A DNA stretch of 39,154 bases from the NCBI RefSeq assembly GCF_001440475.1, contig NZ_LLYB01000086.1, positions 48,758-87,911 on the forward strand, read 5' to 3'. Below are positions 1 through 7,597 of the stretch, in pieces (the stretch's first letter is position 1; each line of letters opens with the position of its first letter). The notes beneath the pieces are model-generated. The model saw only the letters and a list, made by a program, of their open reading frames with translations, was not told where the DNA came from and made no database searches. Position numbers and translations under genes: made by a program. This DNA comes from Bradyrhizobium lablabi (GTDB lineage: Bacteria > Pseudomonadota > Alphaproteobacteria > Rhizobiales > Xanthobacteraceae).

Positions 1-53
1 CTTGCACAAACGCTTCGCGTTTGTCGCAGGCAATGACGAGGAGAGAGTGTACT

Positions 54-581
54 TCAGTAAGCTTCTTTCGCGTCCGCCTCTTCGCTGGTCTGCACCAGTT
101 CGAGGCTCGTCTCGATCTTGCCGAGCAGCCGCGCGAAATCGCGTCGCTCCTGCGCGGAGAGGCAGGAGAGAATCTCCTGCTCCTTGCGCAACAGGCGCGG
201 GATCAGTTCCTCGTAGAGCTGCGCGCCCTTGCGCGTCAGGCGCAGGCGGAATTCGCGGCGATCATCCTCGTTCTCGACGCGCTCGATGATCTGCCGCTTC
301 ATCAGCGACGTGACCGCGCGGCTGATGGTGGATTTGTGGGTGCGGGTGCAGTGGGCGATGTATTGCGCGCTGCAGGCATCGTGGCGGAAGCCGAGCGTCG
401 CCAGCACGCGCCATTCCGGAATATCGAGGCCGTAGCGGGCCGCATACTCGACCGAGAGCGCGGAGCTGACTTCCGCCGCCAGCCTGTTGAGCTGGAACGG
501 CACGAATTTGAAGAGGTCCAGCCGCGCTGCCTTTCTCGGCGCGCTCTCTTCCTGCGGACCGGCCGCTATTTCGCCTGACAT
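54..581 (-). CDS. MarR family transcriptional regulator
   Basis: A 175-residue winged-helix regulator of MarR length. The DNA-binding region spans roughly residues 50-116, with a recognition helix near THKSTISRAVTSLMKR (81-96) and a beta-wing with the MarR-typical DRR residues (107-109). N- and C-terminal helices would form the dimer. I chose the ATG at 581; an in-frame TTG four codons upstream (593) is also open, and neither has a strong ribosome site. The gene is divergent from the aromatic hydroxylase operon starting at 706, with about 125 bp between them, so it most likely controls that operon in response to an aromatic acid or its CoA ester (inference from MarR biology and position). Family assignment is firm; the ligand is unknown. 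Confidence 0.9.
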   Translation of the reverse strand: MSGEIAAGPQEESAPRKAARLDLFKFVPFQLNRLAAEVSSALSVEYAARYGLDIPEWRVLATLGFRHDACSAQYIAHCTRTHKSTISRAVTSLMKRQIIERVENEDDRREFRLRLTRKGAQLYEELIPRLLRKEQEILSCLSAQERRDFARLLGKIETSLELVQTSEEADAKEAY

Positions 582-611
582 CGCTTTTGGCAAGAATTGC
601 CTCGATTTGGG

Positions 612-640
612 TTGACGCCGGACCCGGCCCGGGGTTTAGA
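612..640 (+). promoter_or_regulatory. Candidate sigma-70 promoter of the aromatic operon
   Basis: TTGACG at 612-617 and TTTAGA at 635-640 are separated by 17 bp, a good housekeeping-type arrangement, and lie 65-95 bp upstream of the hydroxylase ATG at 706. A weak inverted repeat (TAGTTGCAG/GTGAGACTA, 641-658) sits directly downstream, where a MarR protein could block initiation. Seen by eye only. Confidence 0.45.
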
Positions 641-705
641 TAGTTGCAGGTGAGACTAATTTAGCAGGGGCGCCGCCCCTTGGCTAGTCACGGGGTTGAT
701 CCCGC

Positions 706-2319
706 ATGGCGCTGACTAAAACCCAGTTCGGCTATCGTCGCCACCCCGATCAGGATCGGGCGGGCGCTGATATCGCCGAGCATGCCGTGGTCGTGGTCGG
801 CGCGGGGCCGATCGGGCTGTCACTGGCGATCGATCTGGCGCAGCGCGGGCAATCGGTCGTGCTGCTCGACGACGCCGACCGGATCGGCGAGGGGTCGCGG
901 GCGATCTGCTTCTCCAAACGCTCGCTCGAATTCTGGGACCGGCTCGGCATCGGCCAGCGCATGGTCGACAAGGGCGTGGTGTGGAGCGTCGGCAAGATCT
1001 TCCACGGCGAGTCCCAGCTCTATCAATTCAACCTGCTGCCGGAGGAAGGCCACAAGCGGCCGGCCTTCATCAACCTGCAGCAATTCTATGCGGAGGCCTA
1101 CCTGGTCGACCGCGTCGAGGAGCTGCCGGCCATCGACCTGCGCTGGCGCAACAAGGTGACGGGACTCGAGCCGCGCAACGACGGCGTGGTGCTGACGATC
1201 CAGACGCCGGACAGTGCCTATCGGCTGGCGGCGCAATATGTCGTCGCCTGCGACGGCGCGCGGTCCTCGCTGCGGCAGATGGTGGGCGCGGAATTTGCCG
1301 GCCAGGTGTTCGAGGACCAGTTCCTGATCGCCGACGTCAAGATGACCGCGGCATTCCCGACCGAGCGCTGGTTCTGGTTCGATCCGCCGTTCCATGCCGG
1401 CCGTTCCGCGCTGCTGCACAAACAGCCGGACGACATCTGGCGGATCGACCTGCAGCTCAATCGTTTTTCCGATCCCGCCGTCGAAAAGCTGCCGGAAAAC
1501 GTGCGGCCGCGCATCGCCCGCATGCTTGGCCACGATAAGTTCGAATTCGAATGGATCTCGCTGTACAAATTCCAGTGCCGGCGAATGGGCAAGTTCATCC
1601 ACGGTCGGGTGATCTTTGCCGGCGATGCGGCGCATCAGGTGTCGCCGTTCGGCGCCCGCGGCGCCAATTCCGGGCTGGAGGATGCCGAAAATCTGGCGTG
1701 GAAGCTCGATCGCGTGCTGCGGGGAACCTCGCCCGAGCCGCTGCTCGACAGCTACCACATCGAGCGAAGTGCTGCGGCGGACGAGAACATCCGCGAATCC
1801 ACCCGCTCGACCGACTTCATGGCGCCGAACTCCCACCAGGAGGCGCGGCTGCGCAAGGCGGTGCTGTCGCTCGCCAAGGAAACCGAGTTCGGCAAGCGCA
1901 TGGTGAACGGCGGGCGCCTCTCGACGCCGTCGATCTACGAGACGCCGCTCTCGACCGCCGATGGCGATTCCTGGGATGGCGGTCCGCGTCCTGGCGCCTC
2001 GATGCCGGACGCGCCGGTTGCCGGGCAGGGCGGCGAGCCGATCTATCTCACGGACGCCTTCATCGCGGCCGGAACAGGGTTCACGCTGCTGGAGTTTAGC
2101 AATGGCGCCGCGGCGGAACGGCCCGACGGATTGGGCACGATCCGGATTGGCGGTCAGGGCGGCCTGTCCGATGCTGCGGGGCTTGCCGCCAGACGTTACG
2201 ACGCCGAGCCCGGCACCGCCTATCTGCTGCGCCCCGACGGCTACGTCGCGGCGCGCTTCCGCCACCCGACGCGGGCGGCGCTGGATGCCGCGCTGGCGCG
2301 TGCCGCAGGCCATATTTGA
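706..2319 (+). CDS. FAD-dependent aromatic hydroxylase (MhaA/MhpA-like)
   Basis: A 537-residue class A flavoprotein monooxygenase. It has the Rossmann FAD motif GAGPIG at 32-37, a DG motif around D183 (ACDGARSSLR) and the GD motif with D307 in FAGDAAHQVSPFGARG, followed by a thioredoxin-like C-terminal region as in phenol hydroxylase and MhpA. Such enzymes ortho- or para-hydroxylate phenolic acids using NAD(P)H and O2 in the cytoplasm. The next gene is a small DUF2783 protein, and hmgA and fahA follow on the same strand. This matches the mhaA-mhaB arrangement known from Pseudomonas putida U, where the pair converts 3-hydroxyphenylacetate to homogentisate. That substrate is inferred from context; 3-(3-hydroxyphenyl)propionate or another phenol is possible. 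The ATG at 706 has only a weak GGGG ribosome site. Confidence 0.85.
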   Translation: MALTKTQFGYRRHPDQDRAGADIAEHAVVVVGAGPIGLSLAIDLAQRGQSVVLLDDADRIGEGSRAICFSKRSLEFWDRLGIGQRMVDKGVVWSVGKIFHGESQLYQFNLLPEEGHKRPAFINLQQFYAEAYLVDRVEELPAIDLRWRNKVTGLEPRNDGVVLTIQTPDSAYRLAAQYVVACDGARSSLRQMVGAEFAGQVFEDQFLIADVKMTAAFPTERWFWFDPPFHAGRSALLHKQPDDIWRIDLQLNRFSDPAVEKLPENVRPRIARMLGHDKFEFEWISLYKFQCRRMGKFIHGRVIFAGDAAHQVSPFGARGANSGLEDAENLAWKLDRVLRGTSPEPLLDSYHIERSAAADENIRESTRSTDFMAPNSHQEARLRKAVLSLAKETEFGKRMVNGGRLSTPSIYETPLSTADGDSWDGGPRPGASMPDAPVAGQGGEPIYLTDAFIAAGTGFTLLEFSNGAAAERPDGLGTIRIGGQGGLSDAAGLAARRYDAEPGTAYLLRPDGYVAARFRHPTRAALDAALARAAGHI

Positions 2320-2328
2320 GGTTTCGTC

Positions 2329-2556
2329 ATGGCGCTATCGACCCGTTCGAACTTTGCCAAGCCCGATGATGCGTTCCGCGCCATCGTCGAGGCGCATCAT
2401 GGGCTCAACGACGAGCAAAGCGCCGATCTCGATGCGGCGCTGGTTCTCATTCTCGCCAATCACATCGGCGACCTCGATGTGCTGAAGGAAGCCATCGCGC
2501 TCGCCGCCCAGCGCATGCTCAGTGCGAGCCAGCAGCAACAGCAACAGCAGCAATAG
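2329..2556 (+). CDS. DUF2783 small protein, possible MhaB-type coupling protein
   Basis: A 75-residue, mostly helical acidic protein with no signal peptide, recognisable as DUF2783 (central segment LNDEQSADLDAALVLILANH). It starts 9 bp after the hydroxylase stop, with GAGG in front of its ATG, so it is translated in the same operon. In P. putida U the 3-hydroxyphenylacetate 6-hydroxylase needs a coupling protein of similar size (MhaB) encoded right after the flavoprotein, and this gene occupies that place. Function as a coupling protein is an inference. The C-terminus is a run of eight glutamines encoded by CAG/CAA triplets, an oddity that may be a simple-sequence expansion with no functional role. 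Confidence 0.75.
   Translation: MALSTRSNFAKPDDAFRAIVEAHHGLNDEQSADLDAALVLILANHIGDLDVLKEAIALAAQRMLSASQQQQQQQQ
2530..2553 (+). repeat. CAR trinucleotide run encoding poly-Gln
   Basis: Eight consecutive CAG/CAA codons end the DUF2783 gene just before its TAG stop. The mix of CAG and CAA makes slippage less likely than in a pure repeat. Confidence 0.9.
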
Positions 2557-2589
2557 TTCACGTCCCGAACGAAGTCAGGAATCGAATTG

Positions 2590-3546
2590 ATGGCCAAAGG
2601 TTTCGCGTCCACCACGGATCTCGCGGAGAAGAAGATCACCTTCTCCGAAATCGGCACGGATCTCTACGCGTTCACCGCCGAAGGCGATCCGAACTCCGCG
2701 ATCATTGTCGGTGACGACGGCTGCCTGGTATTCGACGCGCAGTCGACACCGGCGATGGCGAATAAAGTGATCGAGCGGGTGCGCACGGTTACCGACAAGC
2801 CGATCAAATATGTCGTGCTGTCGCATTATCATGCCGTGCGCGTGCTGGGGGCTTCCGCCTACAAGGCGCAGGCCATCGTGGCCTCGGCCGAAACCTACCG
2901 GCTGATCGAGGAACGCGGCCAGCAGGATTGGGATTCCGAATATGGCCGTTTTCCCCGCTTGTTCCAGGATGCCCAGAGCATTCCCGGTCTGACCTGGCCG
3001 ACGCTGACTTTCGAAGGTGAGATGTCGATCTATCTCGGCAAGCGCGAGGTGCGGCTGATGCAGCTCGGTGCCGGGCACACGTCGGGCGATATCGTCGCCT
3101 GGGTGCCGGATGCCGAAGTGATGTTCTCCGGCGATCTCATCGAATATCACTCGGCCTGCTATTGCGGCGATGCGCATTTGCGCGAATGGCCTTCCACGCT
3201 GAACGAAATCCGCGCCTTCAATCCGAAGGCGATCGCGCCGGGCCGCGGCGATGCGCTGAAGGGATTGTCGACCGGGCGCGATGCGATCGCGATGACGCGC
3301 GACTTCGTCACCTCGCTCTATGGCGCGGCGGAGACTTCGGTCGCCAGGGGCCGCACGCTGAAAGAGACGTTTGCGGCAACGCGCGAGGTGATGGACCCGA
3401 AGTTTTCCAGCTTTGCCATTTACGAGCACTGCCTGCCGTTCAACGTCTCGCGCGCGTTCGACGAAGCGTCGGGAATCGACGATCCCGTGATCTGGACCGA
3501 CAAGCGCGACCAGGAAATGTGGGCCGCCCTGCAAGGAGGAGGATGA
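2590..3546 (+). CDS. Metallo-beta-lactamase-fold hydrolase with incomplete metal site
   Basis: A 318-residue MBL-fold protein. The core motif reads H79-Y-H81-A-V-R instead of HxHxDH. H163 (GHTSGD) and D182 (SGDLIEYHS) are present, but the usual PGHG histidine is R219 (PGRGD). Thus the site-1 ligands (H79, H81, H163) remain, while two site-2 ligands and the late histidine are missing. This suggests a mononuclear site or a non-hydrolytic role, such as an SoxH/persulfide-dioxygenase-like relative (inference). The ATG at 2590 follows AGGA; an in-frame TTG lies one codon earlier. The stop overlaps the hmgA start (ATGA), indicating translational coupling and a role linked to the homogentisate operon. 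The substrate is unknown; it could act on an intermediate or a side product of the hydroxylase. Confidence 0.85.
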   Translation: MAKGFASTTDLAEKKITFSEIGTDLYAFTAEGDPNSAIIVGDDGCLVFDAQSTPAMANKVIERVRTVTDKPIKYVVLSHYHAVRVLGASAYKAQAIVASAETYRLIEERGQQDWDSEYGRFPRLFQDAQSIPGLTWPTLTFEGEMSIYLGKREVRLMQLGAGHTSGDIVAWVPDAEVMFSGDLIEYHSACYCGDAHLREWPSTLNEIRAFNPKAIAPGRGDALKGLSTGRDAIAMTRDFVTSLYGAAETSVARGRTLKETFAATREVMDPKFSSFAIYEHCLPFNVSRAFDEASGIDDPVIWTDKRDQEMWAALQGGG

Positions 3547-4895
3547 CCATGAATATCAATACCTCGCCTGATCAGATCGTTCGCAGCAGCGCGCAACTGA
3601 CGCCCGGATACATGTCCGGCTTCGGCAACAGCTTTGAGACCGAGGCCTTGCCCGGCGCGCTGCCGATGGGGCGCAATTCGCCGCAGCGCTGCGCCTACGG
3701 GCTCTACGCCGAGCAATTGTCCGGCTCGCCCTTCACCGCGCCGCGCGGCACCAATGAACGCTCATGGCTCTATCGTATTCGCCCGTCGGTGAAGCATTCC
3801 GGCCGCTTTGAAAAAGCCGATGCCGGGCTGTGGCGCACCGCGCCGTGCCACGAATACGAATTGCCGATCGCGCAGCTACGCTGGGATCCGGCGCCGATCC
3901 CGAAGGAGGACACGACCTTCCTGCAGGGCGTGCAGACCATGACGACAGCCGGCGATGCCAATACGCAAGCCGGCATGGCCGCACATGTCTACCTCATCAC
4001 CAAGTCGATGGTGGATCAGCATTTCTATAATGCCGACGGCGAGATGATGTTCGTGGCTCAGCAGGGCAACCTGCGCCTCGTTACCGAGTTCGGCCGTATC
4101 GACATCCAGCCGGGCGAGATCGCGGTGATCCCGCGCGGCGTGAAATTTCGGGCCGAGATTCCGAACGGACCTGCGCGCGGCTATCTCTGCGAAAACTATG
4201 GCGGCGCCTTCACACTGCCGGAGCGCGGGCCGATCGGCGCCAACTGTCTGGCCAATTCGCGCGACTTCCTGACGCCAGTGGCGTCGTACGAGGACAAGGA
4301 CACGCCGACCGAGCTCTACGTGAAATGGGGCGGCTCGCTGTTCAAGACCACACTGCCGCATTCGCCGATCGATGTCGTCGCCTGGCACGGCAATTACGCG
4401 CCCTACAAATACGATTTGCGCACCTTCTCTCCGGTCGGTGCCATCGGCTTCGACCACCCCGATCCCTCGATCTTCACGGTGCTGACGTCGCCGTCGGAGA
4501 CCGCCGGCACTGCGAATATCGACTTCGTGATTTTCCCGGAGCGCTGGATGGTGGCGGAGAACACCTTCCGTCCGCCCTGGTATCACATGAACATCATGAG
4601 CGAGTTCATGGGCCTGATCTACGGCGTCTACGACGCCAAGCCCCAGGGTTTTGTCCCCGGCGGCATCTCGCTGCATAACTGCATGCTGCCGCACGGCCCC
4701 GACCGCGAGGCTTTTGACCACGCCAGCAACAGCGAATTGAAGCCGGTAAAGCTGACCGGCACCATGGCCTTCATGTTCGAAACGCGCTTTCCGCAGCGGG
4801 TGACCCAGCATGCGGCAACGTCGGCGACGCTGCAGGACGACTACGCCGATTGCTGGAAGGGCTTGGAGAAGCGGTTCGACCCGAACAAGCCGTGA
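3543..4895 (+). CDS. hmgA: Homogentisate 1,2-dioxygenase
   Basis: A 450-residue enzyme that opens the homogentisate ring with O2 to give maleylacetoacetate. The iron ligands known from the family are visible: H348 and E354 in [12 protein letters not shown] and H384 in the [10 protein letters not shown] segment. The N-terminal [19 protein letters not shown] block is also typical. The reading frame is open upstream to 3162, but the true start is the ATG at 3543, which overlaps the preceding MBL gene's stop and follows AAGGAGGAGG, an excellent ribosome site. Length agrees with bacterial homologues. The gene sits between the MBL gene and fahA, two steps of the same pathway. Only a palindromic intergenic repeat separates it from fahA. 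Confidence 0.97.
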   Translation: MTMNINTSPDQIVRSSAQLTPGYMSGFGNSFETEALPGALPMGRNSPQRCAYGLYAEQLSGSPFTAPRGTNERSWLYRIRPSVKHSGRFEKADAGLWRTAPCHEYELPIAQLRWDPAPIPKEDTTFLQGVQTMTTAGDANTQAGMAAHVYLITKSMVDQHFYNADGEMMFVAQQGNLRLVTEFGRIDIQPGEIAVIPRGVKFRAEIPNGPARGYLCENYGGAFTLPERGPIGANCLANSRDFLTPVASYEDKDTPTELYVKWGGSLFKTTLPHSPIDVVAWHGNYAPYKYDLRTFSPVGAIGFDHPDPSIFTVLTSPSETAGTANIDFVIFPERWMVAENTFRPPWYHMNIMSEFMGLIYGVYDAKPQGFVPGGISLHNCMLPHGPDREAFDHASNSELKPVKLTGTMAFMFETRFPQRVTQHAATSATLQDDYADCWKGLEKRFDPNKP

Positions 4896-4896
4896 C

Positions 4897-5056
4897 CTTT
4901 CTTCCCCTCTCCCCTTGTGGGAGAGGGTGGATCAATCGCGCGTCGCGCGATTGAGACGGGTGAGGGGTCTGTCTCCGCGGAGAGAACACCTCATCCGGCG
5001 CAATCTCCCTCCGGTCGATTTCGCCACCTTCTCCCACAAGGGGAGAAGGAAGAAAG
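4897..5056. repeat. Palindromic intergenic repeat between hmgA and fahA
   Basis: Outer arms CTTTCTTCCCCTCTCCCCTTG (left, 4897 on) and a matching complementary arm ending in AAGGAAGAAAG (right, to 5056) frame about 160 bp with inner palindromic pieces such as CGCGCGTCGCGCG. It looks like a non-autonomous MITE-like element of the kind scattered through Bradyrhizobium genomes. It fills the whole hmgA-fahA gap and could form a strong RNA stem that attenuates fahA expression. Confidence 0.8.
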
Positions 5057-5070
5057 GACGAGCCCCAAAT

Positions 5071-6342
5071 ATGCCCCACCCCAACGATCCTAAACTCCGC
5101 TCCTTCATCGACGTCGCGCCCGATTCGCATTTCCCGATCCAGAATCTCCCCTACGGGGTGTTCTCCGCCAAGGACGGGCTCGCCCCGCGCATCGGCGTCG
5201 CGATCGGCGATTACGTGCTCGATCTCTGGCAGCTCGCGCAGGATTGTCGCTTCGACCTCGTCGAGCCCGCGGTGTTCGCAGCATCCCAGCTCAATCCATT
5301 CATGGCGCTGGGGCCAAAGGTGTGGTCGAGCACGCGGGCGCGGATCAGCGAGCTGCTGCGTCATGATAATCCCGAGCTGCGCGACAACGAAAAACTTCGT
5401 AAGCGCGCGCTGGTGCCGATAGCGGATGTGACGCTGCACCTGCCGTTCGCGGTTTCCGGTTACACCGACTTCTACTCGTCCAAGGAGCACGCCACCAATG
5501 TCGGCGTCATGTTCCGCGGCAAGGACAACGCGTTGCAGCCGAACTGGCTGCACATGCCGATCGGCTATAACGGCCGCGCCTCGACGGTGGTCGTCAGCGG
5601 TACGCAGGTGCGCCGGCCGCGTGGGCAATTGAAGCCGCCAACGGCCGAGGTGCCGAGCTTCGGTCCGTGCAAGCGGCTCGATTTCGAGCTCGAAATGGGC
5701 GTGGTGGTCGGCCAGCCGTCGGTGATGGGCGAGATGCTCACCGAGAAACAGGCCGAAGAAATGATCTTCGGCTTCGTGATCCTCAACGACTGGAGCGCGC
5801 GTGACATCCAGCAATGGGAATATGTGCCGCTGGGGCCGTTCCAGGCAAAAGTGTTCGCGACCTCGATCAGCCCATGGGTGGTGACGCGCGAGGCGCTGGA
5901 GCCGTTCCGGCTTCATGGTCCGGCGCAGGAGCCGAAGCCGCTGCCCTATCTGCAGCAGGCCCAGCCGAACAATTACGACATGGCGCTTGAGGTGGGCTTG
6001 CGCGCGGCGCCGATGAACGCGCCAAAAAATATCAGCCGCACCAATTTCAAATACATGTACTGGTCGTCGGTGCAGCAGCTCGTGCACCACGCGGCCTGCG
6101 GCTGCGCCATGAATGTCGGCGATCTCTTAGGCAGCGGCACCATCTCCGGCCCGGAGAAGGACCAGCGCGGCAGCCTTTTGGAGATAAGCTGGAACGGCAC
6201 CGAGCCGGTCGAACTGGCCGAAGGCGTGAAGCGGACCTTCCTTGAGGATGGCGACTCGCTCGTGATGCGCGGCTGGTGCCAGGGCGACGGCTATCGCGTT
6301 GGCTTTGGCGAGGTCGAGGGGACGATTCTGGCTGCGGGATGA
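5071..6342 (+). CDS. fahA: Fumarylacetoacetase
   Basis: A 423-residue fumarylacetoacetate hydrolase, the last step of the homogentisate pathway (to fumarate and acetoacetate). Metal ligands known in the mouse enzyme map with exact spacing: D133, E206, E208 and D240, plus the catalytic histidine H140 in FYSSKEHATNVG. The N-terminal SH3-like domain (SFIDVAPDSHFPIQNLPYGVF) is present, so this is the full-length eukaryote-like FAH type rather than the short FahA/HpaG type. The ATG at 5071 is the start; upstream in-frame sequence belongs to the intergenic repeat. It is co-directional with hmgA and probably co-transcribed. Confidence 0.97.
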   Translation: MPHPNDPKLRSFIDVAPDSHFPIQNLPYGVFSAKDGLAPRIGVAIGDYVLDLWQLAQDCRFDLVEPAVFAASQLNPFMALGPKVWSSTRARISELLRHDNPELRDNEKLRKRALVPIADVTLHLPFAVSGYTDFYSSKEHATNVGVMFRGKDNALQPNWLHMPIGYNGRASTVVVSGTQVRRPRGQLKPPTAEVPSFGPCKRLDFELEMGVVVGQPSVMGEMLTEKQAEEMIFGFVILNDWSARDIQQWEYVPLGPFQAKVFATSISPWVVTREALEPFRLHGPAQEPKPLPYLQQAQPNNYDMALEVGLRAAPMNAPKNISRTNFKYMYWSSVQQLVHHAACGCAMNVGDLLGSGTISGPEKDQRGSLLEISWNGTEPVELAEGVKRTFLEDGDSLVMRGWCQGDGYRVGFGEVEGTILAAG

Positions 6343-6366
6343 TGATCCGTCCGGCATTGCAGGATT

Positions 6367-6461
6367 CGTAGGGTGGGCAAAGACGCGCAAGCGCCGTGCC
6401 ACCATCTTCATTCCGACAAGCCCGCAGAATGGTGGGCACGCTTCGCTTTGCCCACCCTACG
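6367..6461. repeat. Palindromic intergenic repeat (CGTAGGGTGGGCAAAG family)
   Basis: Perfect terminal arms CGTAGGGTGGGCAAAG (6367-6382) and its complement CTTTGCCCACCCTACG (6446-6461) flank about 63 bp. It lies just past fahA and before the convergent DUF1272 gene. It resembles widespread rhizobial intergenic palindromes and may also end transcription. Confidence 0.85.
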
Positions 6462-6482
6462 CAAGTTCGCAATGACGATGCG

Positions 6483-6794
6483 TCACCGCTCCTGCGGTGG
6501 AATATCCTGCAACCGCGCACAATGCGCGGCAACGTCCTCGACGCTGTATTTCAAATGCACCCGCTTGTCCGACGGCAACTGCTTGGTGACGCACACGCCC
6601 GGCCGCCGCTCGGTGGCGGGCCGGATCGGTCGCCGCTCAAACCCGCCGCCGCAGTTCGGGCAGACATTGTGCAGCTTGTTCTCCACGCAGTCCGTGCAGA
6701 ACGTGCATTCATAGGAACAGATCCACGCGTCGGTCGCGCTTGGCGGCAGGTCCTTGTCGCAATATTCGCAGTTGGGGCGGAGTTGCAGCGCCAT
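6483..6794 (-). CDS. DUF1272 zinc-ribbon protein
   Basis: A 103-residue protein with the DUF1272 pattern: LRPNCEYCDKDLPP followed by closely spaced cysteines (CSYECTFCTDC and CPNCGGGF), nine in the first half, suited to bind two zinc ions. The C-terminal half is basic and without motif. The ATG at 6794 starts MALQLRPNCEYC, the usual start of the family; the frame stays open upstream to 6902. Function is unknown, although related proteins are often annotated as zinc-ribbon proteins. It is convergent with fahA and stands alone. Confidence 0.85.
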   Translation of the reverse strand: MALQLRPNCEYCDKDLPPSATDAWICSYECTFCTDCVENKLHNVCPNCGGGFERRPIRPATERRPGVCVTKQLPSDKRVHLKYSVEDVAAHCARLQDIPPQER

Positions 6795-6899
6795 CGTCGC
6801 CTCGTGAGGTGATTCCCCGGGATCATTGCAAATCGCACCGAAAACGCGAATGACGAATTTCCCTCGATTTGGGTCATGCTTTGGCGGCAAAGGGGCTTT

Positions 6900-6995
6900 C
6901 ATCCTTCGAGGCGCATCGCTTTGCGATGCTCCTCAGGATGAGGTCTGAGACCCTCATGGTGAGGAGCGCGGTGAAGTCGCGCGTCTCGAACCATG
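6900..6995. repeat. Palindromic repeat (CTCATCCTGAGGAGC/GTCTCGAA family), copy 1
   Basis: Contains CATCCTTCGAG, GCTCCTCAGGATGAGG, CCTCATGGTGAGGAGCGCG and CGCGTCTCGAACCATG in a palindromic arrangement. A second member occurs at 21224-21316 with the same blocks. It lies between DUF1272 and the 3' end of the Lrp gene. Confidence 0.8.
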
Positions 6996-7006
6996 TGGCC
7001 CGGATG

Positions 7007-7474
7007 CTAAGTTCGTAACGGCAGCCTCGAACTCTCCTTCAGCCGATCCAGCACGATCGAGGAGCGCACATGCGCCACGCTCTGATGCGGCATCAGCACG
7101 TTGTTCACGAGATCGGAGAGGTCCTTCAGGTCGCGCAGCACGACCTTGAGCACGTAGTCGGCATCGCCCGTCAGCGAATAGGCCTCCTGGATGTCGTCGA
7201 CGCGGTTGACCAGCGCGCGGAATTTCTTGGCATTGTCCGGCGAGTGTGTCGCCAGCGTGATGTGCACGAAGGCGATCAGGTTGAAGCCGAGCGCCTCGCC
7301 GGCGAGGTCGGCGTGATAGCCGGCGATCACCTTTTCCTCCTCCAGCCGCATCCGCCGCCGCGAGCACTGCGAGGCGGAGAGGCCGACGAGGTCGGCCAGT
7401 TGCTGGTTGGTCAGCCGGCCGTCGTCCTGCAGCGCGGCCAGCATTTTGAGGTCGAAGGCGTCCACGGAGATCAT
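7007..7474 (-). CDS. Lrp/AsnC family transcriptional regulator
   Basis: A 155-residue Lrp/AsnC protein. An N-terminal helix-turn-helix (residues about 21-42, LTNQQLADLVGLSASQCSRR) is followed by a RAM-type ligand-binding and oligomerisation domain (about 65-150) with the conserved Y-x-L-T-G-D-A-D-Y segment. The ATG at 7474 begins MISVDAFDLKML, as is usual for the family; the frame stays open upstream through the promoter region and should not be used. It is divergent from hppD across 123 bp holding a good palindrome, so it most likely senses tyrosine, phenylalanine or a related metabolite and controls hppD and itself (inference). Confidence 0.93.
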   Translation of the reverse strand: MISVDAFDLKMLAALQDDGRLTNQQLADLVGLSASQCSRRRMRLEEEKVIAGYHADLAGEALGFNLIAFVHITLATHSPDNAKKFRALVNRVDDIQEAYSLTGDADYVLKVVLRDLKDLSDLVNNVLMPHQSVAHVRSSIVLDRLKESSRLPLRT

Positions 7475-7490
7475 GTGCAAATGACTCGTT

Positions 7491-7511
7491 TGATGCACGG
7501 ATTGTGCGTCA
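7491..7511. promoter_or_regulatory. Palindromic operator between lrp-type gene and hppD
   Basis: TGATGCAC (7491-7498) and GTGCGTCA (7504-7511) form an inverted repeat with one mismatch and a 5-bp spacer, centred between the two divergent starts. Looser TGCAAA/TTTGCA half-sites lie on either side (about 7476 and 7533). The spacing suits an Lrp-type dimer, the obvious candidate being the adjacent regulator. Confidence 0.55.
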
Positions 7512-7597
7512 TGATAGCCGAACGCGCCCTCGTTTGCATGCACTTTGCGTCCATTTCGCCCGATATTGATCCAGATCAATTTTCGGGAGATTTCGCC

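Noticed and set aside
3162..3542. Extension of homogentisate dioxygenase upstream by 127 codons
   Set aside because: That stretch is the out-of-frame reading of the MBL gene; the ATG at 3543 has a strong ribosome site and matches the family N-terminus.
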